Shown here piece by piece: positions 7,949 through 16,268 of a stretch of DNA of 64,000 nucleotides. Within the stretch, counting starts at the first letter, position 1. Each line of letters starts with the position of its first letter. The DNA is from Paenibacillus gallinarum (GTDB lineage Bacteria; Bacillota; Bacilli; Paenibacillales; Paenibacillaceae). Where the stretch lies: assembly GCF_014836635.1 (NCBI RefSeq), contig NZ_JACSQL010000001.1:558001-622000 (forward strand), written 5' to 3'. The position numbers and the translations under genes are program-made. The notes beneath the pieces are model-generated. The model searched no databases, was not told the origin of the DNA, and saw only the letters and a program-made list of their open reading frames with translations.

Positions 7949-9766
7949 ATGAAGACTTTTCGTTTTCGGCTTACAGCCATTATGATGACGCTGATCTTTA
8001 TTTCTGTCTTAGCGGCAGGTGTGGCTCTGGGTCAAGTATTCAAAGAAGTACATATTAATGCCCTTGAAGAAAATATGGTGCGCGAGATTAAACTGCTGAA
8101 GATCCATTTTCCTTTTATGAAGACTCAAGGTGATTTGGAGACGGTAACCAAATATTATACAGAAAAAGCGAAAGAACTTGAGGATCTCACTGATTCAAGA
8201 ACGACGTTTATCCTCAGAGATGGTACCGTGATTGGTGATTCGGAGCATAGTGCAACAAAAATGGATAACCATCTAAACCGTGAGGAAATTACATCCATTA
8301 CCGCAGGAACTACTTCCTACGGACATGCTATTCGAACGAGTGAAACGCTTGGCCAAAAGATGCTATATATTGCGCTTCCCGTAACTTCATCAGATGGGAA
8401 CTTTGATGGATATATCAGGCTTTCCATGAGCTTGAAAGCAGTAGACGAAGGACTAGGCCGAGGCTGGTTCCTTATGTTTGTCACCCTTATTATTTTGTTT
8501 GCATTAGTGGCATTTGTTTGCTATCGAGTCGGAAAAAGCCTTACGAGTCCGATCGAACACATTACGAAGGTAGCGAATCAAATATCCCTGCTGGATTATG
8601 ATGCAAGAGTTAGATTTAATCGTGATGATGAGATTGGACAACTCGGCAAAGCGATTAACGGCATGGCAGACAGCCTGCAGACCCAGCTGAAAATGATCCG
8701 TGATAGTGAAGATTTGGTTCAGAGTGTAATGAGCAATATGACAGGCGGTATTATTATGATTGATGCCACGCAAAATATCGCTGTGCTCAATAAAGAAAGT
8801 GAGCGTATGCTTGGTGTTGATCAGCGTCGTGTGATGGGAAGACCCTATCATGAACTCAAAAAACGACATTATGAGTTAACGAAAATCATTGAATCTTCCA
8901 TAGATCATAGAGATCGTATACACGAAGAAGTACGTTTATATAAACCTGAAGAATTACTTGTAGGTTTAGACGGTGTTCCAATGTTCGAGAATGATGGAAG
9001 TTATCGAGGAATGCTATTTTTACTTCAGGATATCACAGCTATTCGGCGTCTAGAAAATATGCGAAGTGAATTTGTAGCTAATGTATCTCATGAACTGAAG
9101 ACACCTGTAGCAGCAGTCAAAGGTTTTGCAGAAACACTTCTTAGCGGAGGAGTAAAGGATGAGGAAACTGTACGATCCTTTTTGCAAATAATATATGATG
9201 AAGGTGACCGATTGAACCGCCTGATTGGTGACATATTGGAATTATCAAAAATAGAATCCAGACGGTCCAACCTTGATTGCTCTCCGGTTCATCTTCATTC
9301 ATTCTTTGATATGGTGACCGGAACGTTAAGCAATGTAGCTGAGAAGAAACAGATTCGTCTTCTTGTAGACGTACCTAATGAATTATTTATGGAAGCTGAT
9401 GAGGATAAACTGAAACAGATCTTTTTAAATCTAATTAGTAATGGGATTAACTATACTCTTGAGGGTGGACAGGTTAAAATTCAGGCCTCCATTGACAAGG
9501 ATGAAGGAGAAGAGAAAGTTGTTTTCCAAATTAGTGATACGGGGATTGGTATACCAAAAGCCGACTTACCGAGGGTGTTTGAGCGTTTTTACCGAGTAGA
9601 TAAAGGAAGATCTCGTAATTCCGGCGGCACAGGTCTTGGACTATCCATTGTTAAACATTTGGTAGAACTGCATCAAGGAACGTTAATGGTGGAGAGCGAG
9701 CTGGGTACGGGAACGACATTTACTGTTGTCTTGCCGCTTCTTCAGGAACATACGGATGAGGAATAG
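7949..9766 (+). CDS. phoR: PhoR-like sensor histidine kinase
   Basis: A 605-residue membrane histidine kinase. The first membrane helix covers about residues 8-30. An extracellular sensor of about 140 residues follows, then a second helix near 170-195, a HAMP linker (SPIEHITKVANQIS...), a PAS domain (about 255-360), a HisKA domain with the phospho-acceptor His in NVSHELKTP (about residue 380), and a HATPase domain with N, G1 (DTGIGIP), F and G2 (GGTGLGLSIV) boxes. This is the PhoR/ResE-type layout. Its place next to a PhoP-like regulator and pstB-phoU, between mdh and polA as in B. subtilis, supports phosphate sensing. The kinase gene comes first here, whereas phoP precedes phoR in B. subtilis. 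Confidence 0.85.
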   Translation: MKTFRFRLTAIMMTLIFISVLAAGVALGQVFKEVHINALEENMVREIKLLKIHFPFMKTQGDLETVTKYYTEKAKELEDLTDSRTTFILRDGTVIGDSEHSATKMDNHLNREEITSITAGTTSYGHAIRTSETLGQKMLYIALPVTSSDGNFDGYIRLSMSLKAVDEGLGRGWFLMFVTLIILFALVAFVCYRVGKSLTSPIEHITKVANQISLLDYDARVRFNRDDEIGQLGKAINGMADSLQTQLKMIRDSEDLVQSVMSNMTGGIIMIDATQNIAVLNKESERMLGVDQRRVMGRPYHELKKRHYELTKIIESSIDHRDRIHEEVRLYKPEELLVGLDGVPMFENDGSYRGMLFLLQDITAIRRLENMRSEFVANVSHELKTPVAAVKGFAETLLSGGVKDEETVRSFLQIIYDEGDRLNRLIGDILELSKIESRRSNLDCSPVHLHSFFDMVTGTLSNVAEKKQIRLLVDVPNELFMEADEDKLKQIFLNLISNGINYTLEGGQVKIQASIDKDEGEEKVVFQISDTGIGIPKADLPRVFERFYRVDKGRSRNSGGTGLGLSIVKHLVELHQGTLMVESELGTGTTFTVVLPLLQEHTDEE

Positions 9767-9804
9767 GTTATCAAATAGATAGCAGATAATATAGACTGTC
9801 ATAT

Positions 9805-9832
9805 TTTACACCACGATAACAAAGTAATGATA
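9805..9832 (+). promoter_or_regulatory. weak Pho-box-like repeats before phoP
   Basis: TTTACA, ATAACA and ATGATA occur at exact 11-base steps (9805, 9816, 9827). This is a degenerate version of the TT(A/T/C)ACA direct repeats bound by PhoP. It could give autoregulation of phoP in the 106-base gap after phoR, but the matches are weak. Confidence 0.3.
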
Positions 9833-9872
9833 TTATGAACTGAATGAACAAGAGATGAAAGCAGGGGATACC

Positions 9873-10604
9873 ATGGCACAGCGATTATTAGTTATTGAAG
9901 ATGAGCCTACACTAGCAAGATTACTCTCCTATAACTTGACCCAAGAAGGTCATGATGTAACAGTAGAAGATCACGGTACATCCGGTTACGAAAGAGCTTC
10001 TTCTCAGGAGTTTGATCTAATACTGCTCGATATTATGCTCCCTGGAATGAATGGACTCGAGATCCTCAGTAAACTTAGAAGTACAGGGGTAAAAACCCCT
10101 GTCATTATTCTCACTGCTAAGAATGGAGAAAATGAAGTCGTTCAAGGACTAAAACTGGGTGCAGATGATTATATAACAAAACCATTTGGGGTCTCGGAAC
10201 TACTCGCTAGGGTGGATGCGGTACTGCGCAGGGTATCTGGTATGGAGGAACAGCCCACACCTGCTGAAGAGGACGGATCAAGAATTGTTTTAGGGGAACT
10301 TGAGATTTATCCGAAGAAGTATGAAGTGACGCTGAGCGGACAACCCATACAGCTTCGTCCGAAAGAGTTTGAAGTGCTTTTATATTTAGCTAAAAAGCCT
10401 GGTGTTGTACTAACAAGAGATGATTTGATGAATGCGGTCTGGGGATTCGATTATATAGGAGGGCAACGCACCGTAGATGTTCATGTTAGCTCTCTGCGCA
10501 AAAAACTGGAGCTGGATCCCGAAACGGTTCATATTGACTCCATACGTGGTGTGGGATACAAGCTTGTAGCAGGCAAACGAAAGACAGTTTCACAGCTCCG
10601 GTGA
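9873..10604 (+). CDS. phoP: PhoP-like response regulator
   Basis: A 243-residue OmpR/PhoB-family regulator. The receiver domain (1-120) has the acidic pair in VIEDE, the phosphorylation Asp in LILLDIMLPGMNG (about residue 53), the switch Thr in ILTAK, and Lys in DDYITKPF. The winged-helix DNA-binding domain (about 145-235) ends with RTVDVHVSSLRKKLE and IRGVGYKL. I chose the ATG at 9873 (MAQRLLVIEDE), with AGGGGA just upstream; an in-frame ATG at 9855 would add six residues. Adjacent to a PhoR-like kinase and to pstB-phoU with a Pho box, it most likely controls phosphate starvation genes. Confidence 0.86.
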   Translation: MAQRLLVIEDEPTLARLLSYNLTQEGHDVTVEDHGTSGYERASSQEFDLILLDIMLPGMNGLEILSKLRSTGVKTPVIILTAKNGENEVVQGLKLGADDYITKPFGVSELLARVDAVLRRVSGMEEQPTPAEEDGSRIVLGELEIYPKKYEVTLSGQPIQLRPKEFEVLLYLAKKPGVVLTRDDLMNAVWGFDYIGGQRTVDVHVSSLRKKLELDPETVHIDSIRGVGYKLVAGKRKTVSQLR

Positions 10605-10736
10605 TCCTTTACCTAGAATCATTAATTGTCATTCGAGACAAGATAAGGAGAGGATTGCCCTGGCTGACAAAGAGCCCTTGAAATCAGTGAGTCTGCTTTT
10701 CGAGACTGAGAATAGGCGATTAGCGGACTTTTCTGA

Positions 10737-10795
10737 TTTACATTTTACATAGCGTTAACAATTGTTTATATAGCCTTTACAATGAGACGTTACAA
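10737..10795 (+). promoter_or_regulatory. Pho box in front of pstB-phoU
   Basis: A run of PhoP-type hexamers on the plus strand: TTTACA (10737), TTTACA (10744), TTAACA (10755), TTATAT (10766), TTTACA (10776) and TTACAA (10790). The core at 10744, 10755 and 10766 is spaced by exactly 11 bases, the helical repeat used by PhoP dimers in B. subtilis. It lies about 85-140 bases before pstB. This implies induction of pstB-phoU under phosphate limitation. Confidence 0.75.
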
Positions 10796-10878
10796 TGATG
10801 TAGAGCTTTTATTTTGTGAGGTTTGTTTTTCGTATGACAAGTTGATCCTCACTATGCAGTAAAGGAGATAAACCAGGG

Positions 10879-11637
10879 ATGAACAGCACGATGATAAATA
10901 TTAAAAACCTGAATCTATATTATGAATCTTTTCATGCGTTAAAGAATGTAAATCTTGAGATTCCCAAAAATACAGTAACTGCTTTTATCGGTCCTTCGGG
11001 CTGCGGTAAATCTACTCTTCTTCGTACACTCAACCGTATGAATGACATGATTAGCGGTACGAGAATTGAAGGGAAAGTAGAGATTGATGGACAAGATATT
11101 TATGGTGAGAACCTGCCGATTGAGACCCTTCGTAAACGGGTAGGTATGGTGTTTCAACAACCCAATCCGTTTCCTAAGACGATATATGATAACATCGCTT
11201 ATGGTCCACGCCTTCATGGAACAACGGATAAAAAAGTGCTTGATGAAATTGTTGAACAAAGTCTGCGCCGATCTGCACTGTGGGATGAAGTGAAAGATTA
11301 CTTGAAACGCTCGGCAATGAGTCTGTCAGGAGGACAACAACAGCGCTTATGTATTGCTCGTGCTTTAGCAGTTCAACCTGAAGTGCTGCTTATGGATGAA
11401 GCAACATCAGCTCTCGATCCGATCTCTACCCTCAAAATTGAGGAACTTGTACAAGAGTTAAGAGATCATTACACGATCGTCATGGTTACACATAATATGC
11501 ATCAAGCTGCTCGTGTATCAGGAAAAACAGTCTTTTTCCTGAATGGGGAAGTGGTAGAAGCGGCGGAAACGAACGAAATTTTCTCCAATCCACAAGACCC
11601 TAGAACAGAAGATTATGTGTCTGGACGTTTTGGTTAA
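10879..11637 (+). CDS. pstB: phosphate ABC transporter ATP-binding protein PstB
   Basis: A 252-residue ABC ATPase. It has Walker [20 protein letters not shown], with the LNRMND stretch specific to PstB, then [17 protein letters not shown] after the Q loop, signature [16 protein letters not shown], Walker [14 protein letters not shown], and the switch His in [12 protein letters not shown]. It would energise high-affinity phosphate uptake by PstSCA, yet no pstS, pstC or pstA gene is adjacent. The upstream Pho box and the downstream phoU fit the Pho regulon. AAGGAG lies 12 bases before the ATG; an alternative ATG four codons later is possible. Confidence 0.94.
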   Translation: MNSTMINIKNLNLYYESFHALKNVNLEIPKNTVTAFIGPSGCGKSTLLRTLNRMNDMISGTRIEGKVEIDGQDIYGENLPIETLRKRVGMVFQQPNPFPKTIYDNIAYGPRLHGTTDKKVLDEIVEQSLRRSALWDEVKDYLKRSAMSLSGGQQQRLCIARALAVQPEVLLMDEATSALDPISTLKIEELVQELRDHYTIVMVTHNMHQAARVSGKTVFFLNGEVVEAAETNEIFSNPQDPRTEDYVSGRFG

Positions 11638-11692
11638 CAGATTGTACGAATAAAATAGCTACACTTCATTTACATGAGGAGGAACAGCAAGG

Positions 11693-12352
11693 ATGATTCG
11701 TAGAAAAGGATTTGACCGGGAATTAAATCAGCTTCGAGATTTATTACTTAAGATGGCGGAACACGTAAATACAGCTTTGGTAGATGCCATCAACAGTTTA
11801 AAGTCAGGTGACCTCAAACTTGCGCAGAAGGTTGTATCGAAAGATATCCAGCTGAATGCAATGGAAGAAGAGATCATGGAACTTGGAACGAAGCTAATTA
11901 TCACACAACAGCCTGTCGCTAAAGATCTAAGAAGAATTATCGTAGCTTTCAAAATCTCAAGTGACCTAGAACGAATGGGTGATCTTGCACTGGATGTTGC
12001 CAAAGTGACGCTGCGTATGGAAGGTCAGAAACTAATCAAGCCTCTTATCGATATCCCTCGGATGGGGGAGATTGTTAAGCTTATGATTGATGAATCCATT
12101 AACTCGTATCTTGATGAGAATGCAGATTTGGCTTACAAAATGGCAAAGACGGATGATGAAGTGGATGAACTGTACAGTCATATGATAACAGACCTATATG
12201 CGCTCATGGTGGATCACCCGCAAGACGCTTCCCAGGCTATGCTTCTTATGATGGTGGGTCGCTATATCGAACGAATTGGTGATCATGCAACGAATATTGG
12301 TGAGAGTGCTGTATATTTAGTTACAGGTAAACGTCCTGATCTGAATCAATAA
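11693..12352 (+). CDS. phoU: phosphate signalling regulator PhoU
   Basis: A 219-residue all-helical protein of the PhoU family with two tandem three-helix repeats. Each repeat has the metal-binding-type motif: ISSDLERMGDLALDVAK (about residue 85) and MVGRYIERIGDHATNIGES (about residue 190). PhoU links the Pst transporter to the PhoR kinase and dampens phosphate uptake. GAGGAGG lies upstream of the ATG. It follows pstB by 55 bases and is presumably in the same Pho-box-driven transcript. Confidence 0.94.
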   Translation: MIRRKGFDRELNQLRDLLLKMAEHVNTALVDAINSLKSGDLKLAQKVVSKDIQLNAMEEEIMELGTKLIITQQPVAKDLRRIIVAFKISSDLERMGDLALDVAKVTLRMEGQKLIKPLIDIPRMGEIVKLMIDESINSYLDENADLAYKMAKTDDEVDELYSHMITDLYALMVDHPQDASQAMLLMMVGRYIERIGDHATNIGESAVYLVTGKRPDLNQ

Positions 12353-12410
12353 AGAGGACGAAAAACATAGGAATGCGTAGTAATATATGGGTTTTTAGAC
12401 CCTTAAAATG

Positions 12411-12470
12411 ACAGAATTATTCTTGAATTTCTATCTTTTTAGGAATTTTCGGGTAATTCTGTTTCTTTAT
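12411..12470 (+). terminator. probable terminator after phoU
   Basis: ACAGAATTA pairs with TAATTCTGT over a 34-nt interior and is followed by TTTCTTTA. A small GGGT/ACCC hairpin precedes it at 12389-12402. The long loop makes this weaker than the next one. Confidence 0.5.
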
Positions 12471-12541
12471 GTGTAATAGTGGGTAATTATACTCTGTCAG
12501 ATAAGCAACTCACCTAGCAAATTTCGTGAAGATAGTGAAAT

Positions 12542-12569
12542 GAGCCGCTGTTGACACCGGCTCTTTTTT
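12542..12569 (+). terminator. terminator-like hairpin just before the Opu operon
   Basis: GAGCCG pairs with CGGCTC around a 10-nt loop and runs straight into TTTTTT. It lies only 57 bases before the first Opu gene. It may be a second terminator for phoU or an attenuator in the Opu leader. Confidence 0.75.
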
Positions 12570-12626
12570 CTATATGCTGGGAGTTTTTTAGGCGTAGGAA
12601 CGAAATATGACAGGGGGAAACGATTC

Positions 12627-13784
12627 ATGATTGAATTTAAAGGTGTTAAGAAAGTGTATGATGATGGTTTCGAAGCGTTAAAAGGCATTGATCTTACGAT
12701 TAAACAAGGGGAAATTACGGTGTTCATTGGTCCTTCTGGTTGTGGTAAAACAACAACGATGCGAATGATCAACCGTTTGAATGTTCCTTCTCATGGTCAA
12801 ATTTTGATTAACGGGAAAGATATTTCGAAAACAGATGCAGTAGATCTCAGAAGAAGCATAGGTTATGTCATTCAAAGTGTGGGTTTGTTCCCGAATATGA
12901 CAATCGCTAAAAACGTAGGTGTAGTACCGCGTCTACTGAAATGGGATAAAGCAAAAATCGATGCACGTGTAGATGAACTCCTTAATCAAGTCAGACTTGC
13001 ACCCGAGACATTTGGGAATCGATATCCTTCCGAACTAAGTGGTGGACAACAACAGCGGATCGGTGTAATTCGTGCACTAGCAGCAGACCCCGATATTATT
13101 TTGCTGGATGAACCTTTTAGTGCACTGGATCCAATTAGCAGAGAAGAACTGCAAGATGAGTTAATTCGACTTCAAACAGAAGTGAAGAAAACCATCGTTT
13201 TCGTTACGCATGATATGGATGAAGCGATCAAACTTGCTGATACCATTGTGCTTATGAAAGGTGGACAAATAGAACAAGTAGGAACACCGGATCAGATTTT
13301 ACGTCACCCAGCAAGTGAATTCGTAGAAAGCTTTATTGGAAAAGATCGCTTGCTGTCAGAAGACATTACCGAATTCCCGAATGTCGAGGAAGTAATGATT
13401 AACAATCCAGCTACTGCGTTTCCATCCAGAGGGATTGCAGAAGCGATTACGATTTTACAAAGACGTAAAGTAGACTCTTTGCTGGTTGTGGATAAAAATA
13501 GACGTTTGCTTGGTAACGTAACGATCTATCAGTTAATCAAACATTATCGTGAAGAAGATAAGAAAATAGTCGATGTTATGAACCCTGTAGAGCACGTACT
13601 TTATAGAGGAGATTCGGTTACCACTGCGCTTACGATACTGAATGAGAATCAGCTTTCTAATCTACCTGTAATTGATGAAGATGGGCTTTTCCTTGGTCTC
13701 ATCACGAGAGGTAGTGTGGTAAGGCTGCTCGCAGACGTCTACACTCCAGAACCAGAGGAGGCAGAAGTGAATGCAGGTATTTGA
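12627..13784 (+). CDS. quaternary-amine (OpuC-type) ABC transporter ATPase with CBS domains
   Basis: A 385-residue ABC ATPase of the glycine betaine/carnitine/choline (QAT) family. The ATPase domain (1-240) has Walker A GPSGCGKTTTMRMINRLN, signature [19 protein letters not shown] and Walker B IILLDEPFSALDP. A tandem CBS pair follows (about 255-375). CBS modules in OpuA/OpuC-type ATPases sense ionic strength or c-di-AMP. It would power uptake of a compatible solute or other quaternary amine at the membrane. AGGGGG precedes the ATG. It overlaps the next gene by 14 bases, so translation is coupled. Confidence 0.9.
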   Translation: MIEFKGVKKVYDDGFEALKGIDLTIKQGEITVFIGPSGCGKTTTMRMINRLNVPSHGQILINGKDISKTDAVDLRRSIGYVIQSVGLFPNMTIAKNVGVVPRLLKWDKAKIDARVDELLNQVRLAPETFGNRYPSELSGGQQQRIGVIRALAADPDIILLDEPFSALDPISREELQDELIRLQTEVKKTIVFVTHDMDEAIKLADTIVLMKGGQIEQVGTPDQILRHPASEFVESFIGKDRLLSEDITEFPNVEEVMINNPATAFPSRGIAEAITILQRRKVDSLLVVDKNRRLLGNVTIYQLIKHYREEDKKIVDVMNPVEHVLYRGDSVTTALTILNENQLSNLPVIDEDGLFLGLITRGSVVRLLADVYTPEPEEAEVNAGI

Positions 13785-14439
13785 ATCGATAAAAAGTTTC
13801 TTTGTTTTCATAGGTGAACGTTACCCAGATATTCTTAGCGCAGCGGGTCAGCATGCTTTAATCGCAGCAATTGCTACCATTCTAGGTATTGTTGTTGCCA
13901 TACCTGTAGCGATTATGATCTCAAGTTCAGAAATTAAATGGGTCAATTCCCTAGTATTTAGTGTTGCCAATCTATTTCAGACCATCCCAAGTTTAGCACT
14001 TCTTGCTCTTATGATTCCTTTATTCGGGATTGGTATGACACCGGCAATCGTTGCATTATTTCTATATTCATTGTTGCCGCTTTTACGAAATACATATGCT
14101 GGACTACAGGCAGTTGACCCTGCACTGAGAGATGCATCGAAGGGCATGGGCTACAGTAGACTTCAAAGTTTATTTCAAATCGAGCTGCCTTTGGCGGTTC
14201 CGTACATTATGTCAGGTATTAGAATAACGACAGTCTATATCATTAGTTGGACTACTCTCGCTGGACTTATTGGAGCTGGTGGACTCGGACAGTTAATTAT
14301 GTCGGGACTTGGCGTAAACAAGACCGAACTTATTGTAGCAGGCGCACTGTCAGCCATCCTTTTTGCATTGCTTGCTGACTTGTTACTTGGAGCACTAGAG
14401 AAAGCAATTAGACCGAACCAAAATAGTGCAAAGGCGTAG
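13771..14439 (+). CDS. QAT-family ABC permease (OpuCB/OpuCD-like)
   Basis: A 222-residue permease with six hydrophobic segments. The cytoplasmic EAA-type loop, DPALRDASKGMGYSRLQSLFQIELPLAVP, contacts the ATPase. It has the single-domain length usual for OpuC permeases. The start overlaps the end of the ATPase gene by 14 bases, and GAGGAGG is inside the upstream gene. A second permease domain is fused to the binding protein in the next gene, so the two permeases probably form a heterodimer. Confidence 0.9.
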   Translation: MQVFESIKSFFVFIGERYPDILSAAGQHALIAAIATILGIVVAIPVAIMISSSEIKWVNSLVFSVANLFQTIPSLALLALMIPLFGIGMTPAIVALFLYSLLPLLRNTYAGLQAVDPALRDASKGMGYSRLQSLFQIELPLAVPYIMSGIRITTVYIISWTTLAGLIGAGGLGQLIMSGLGVNKTELIVAGALSAILFALLADLLLGALEKAIRPNQNSAKA

Positions 14440-14521
14440 GTTTCCTAATTGTCTGAAGAAATCATATGAGATGTGAAGATAAAGTCTCATAAGCTACTAA
14501 GGAAAGAGGGAGATCGTACAA

Positions 14522-16120
14522 ATGAGAGTTATAAAACAAAGATCGTTGAAAATCACGCGCACATTGGTTCTATTCATGCTCATTCTGTCTATTTTTTCAG
14601 TAAGTTTGTCTGGCAAGGCAGAAGCTGCTGACCGGGTGAAAATTGGAACGCAAACCTTTACAGAATCCAAGGTGCTTGCTGAGATATATAAAGCATTAAT
14701 TGAAGATCGCACCGATCTAAGTGTAGATGTAACGACAGACCTAGCTTCTTCTAGTCTAGTGCTAAGGGCGCTTAGCACAGGCGAAATGGATATGGGAAGT
14801 GTATATTCAGGAGAAATTTTTAACGGTTATTTTGAAGTTGAGGAAACAAGGGATCGAGATGAAGTACTCCGTCAGGCTCAGGAAGGTTTTGATAAGCTAT
14901 GGAATCTGAAATGGTATGATTCGCTAGGCTACGAGAACACGTATACATTAGCGGTCAAACAAGAAGTGGCAGATGAATACGGTCTTAGCAAGATGTCTGA
15001 TTTAAAGGATCATGCAGGAGATATGAGAATTGGAGTGGATACAACTTGGCTTGAACGTCCAACGGATGGATATCCGGCCTTTACAAAGGAGTATGGTTTT
15101 ACTTTTGCTCAGACCTCTCCGATGGAAATCTCACTCGTATATTCAGCTGTTGCTGACAACATTGTAGATGTTGTTCTAGCTTATACTACAGATCCAGGTC
15201 TTAAAGAATTTAACCTTGTGACCCTTGAGGATGATAAACAATTCTTCCCTCCATTCGATGCTTCAACGGTTGTTCGTAAAGAGCTGATTGAAGAGCATCC
15301 TGAACTGGATGAAGTGCTTTCTTCTCTTGTGGGAACGATTGATGCAGATACGATGACAGAGTTAAGTTATCAAGTAGATGTAGAAAAAATGGAACCGCGA
15401 ACCGTCGCGATGAAGTATTTGGTCGATCTTGGATTACTTGATGAATCTAAGCTTCCTGCATCAGCGATGCATCCAGATGCGAATTCTTTCATGAAATTTT
15501 ATTATTATGTTACTGAAAATGCATCTTATTTACTTCATTTAACATGGGTTCATATTCTAATGGTGCTTTGCGGGTTGGGACTTTCTTTAGTTATTGGGAT
15601 TCCGCTCGGTATTCTTAGTGCTCGTTTTGAAAAAACAGGAAGAGTCATCATGTTCTTTACGAACATTATTCAAGTACTTCCAAGTATGGCACTGCTCGTT
15701 CTGCTCATGGTTATGTTTGGTCTCGGATTCAAGAGTGTCGTTATTGGCTTATTCCTTTACTCTTTAAATCCTGTCGTGCGTAACACTTATGTTGGTCTGA
15801 AGGAAGTAAGTCCTGCACTACAGGATGCAGGAAAAGGGATGGGGATGAGCCGTTTCCAACTGCTGTGGAAAGTGGAAATGCCTTTATCCATTCCATTCCT
15901 CATGGCAGGCTTACGTGTAGCTGCGGTCATCGCAATTGGTGTGGCTGCACTCGCACCGATTATCGGGGGAGATGGACTTGGCCGCGAAATCTATGCGGGT
16001 CTTAATCAGCGGCATAATATCAAAATACTAGCGGGTGCCATTCCTGCTGCGTTACTTGCCATCCTGGCAGATATCCTTCTAGGAAGACTGGCAGAACGAT
16101 TTAAAATAGCAAAACGGTAA
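14522..16120 (+). CDS. fusion of QAT substrate-binding protein and ABC permease
   Basis: A 532-residue protein that joins two subunits usually made separately. Residues 1-36 look like a signal or anchor peptide ending in KAEAAD. About 37-315 is an OpuAC-type binding domain (KIGTQTFTESKVLAEIYKAL, MDMGSVYSGE, ending near MKYLVDLGLL). About 335-532 is an OpuCB/D-like permease with its EAA-type loop SPALQDAGKGMGMSRFQLLWKVEMPL. In the better-known EgtU and OpuFB fusions the permease is N-terminal; here the binding domain comes first. It shares the operon with the ATPase and a stand-alone permease. The ligand (betaine, carnitine, choline, ergothioneine or another) cannot be decided from sequence. 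Confidence 0.88.
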   Translation: MRVIKQRSLKITRTLVLFMLILSIFSVSLSGKAEAADRVKIGTQTFTESKVLAEIYKALIEDRTDLSVDVTTDLASSSLVLRALSTGEMDMGSVYSGEIFNGYFEVEETRDRDEVLRQAQEGFDKLWNLKWYDSLGYENTYTLAVKQEVADEYGLSKMSDLKDHAGDMRIGVDTTWLERPTDGYPAFTKEYGFTFAQTSPMEISLVYSAVADNIVDVVLAYTTDPGLKEFNLVTLEDDKQFFPPFDASTVVRKELIEEHPELDEVLSSLVGTIDADTMTELSYQVDVEKMEPRTVAMKYLVDLGLLDESKLPASAMHPDANSFMKFYYYVTENASYLLHLTWVHILMVLCGLGLSLVIGIPLGILSARFEKTGRVIMFFTNIIQVLPSMALLVLLMVMFGLGFKSVVIGLFLYSLNPVVRNTYVGLKEVSPALQDAGKGMGMSRFQLLWKVEMPLSIPFLMAGLRVAAVIAIGVAALAPIIGGDGLGREIYAGLNQRHNIKILAGAIPAALLAILADILLGRLAERFKIAKR

Positions 16121-16124
16121 AATG

Positions 16125-16161
16125 AAACAGTCTGAACTTCGGTTCGGACTGTTTCTCTTTT
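16125..16161 (+). terminator. Rho-independent terminator after the Opu operon
   Basis: A 13-bp stem (AAACAGTCTGAAC with GTTCGGACTGTTT, one G:T pair) is capped by a TTCG tetraloop and followed by CTCTTTT. Confidence 0.9.
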
Positions 16162-16268
16162 ATTTGGCCGATAATGCAGGAGAGTGCACAGTTAATTCGT
16201 TTTGTTTTTTGAAGCAGAGTTCCCATGTGTTATCATATAGGGAGAAGTGAAACAAGAGAGGTGTATCT

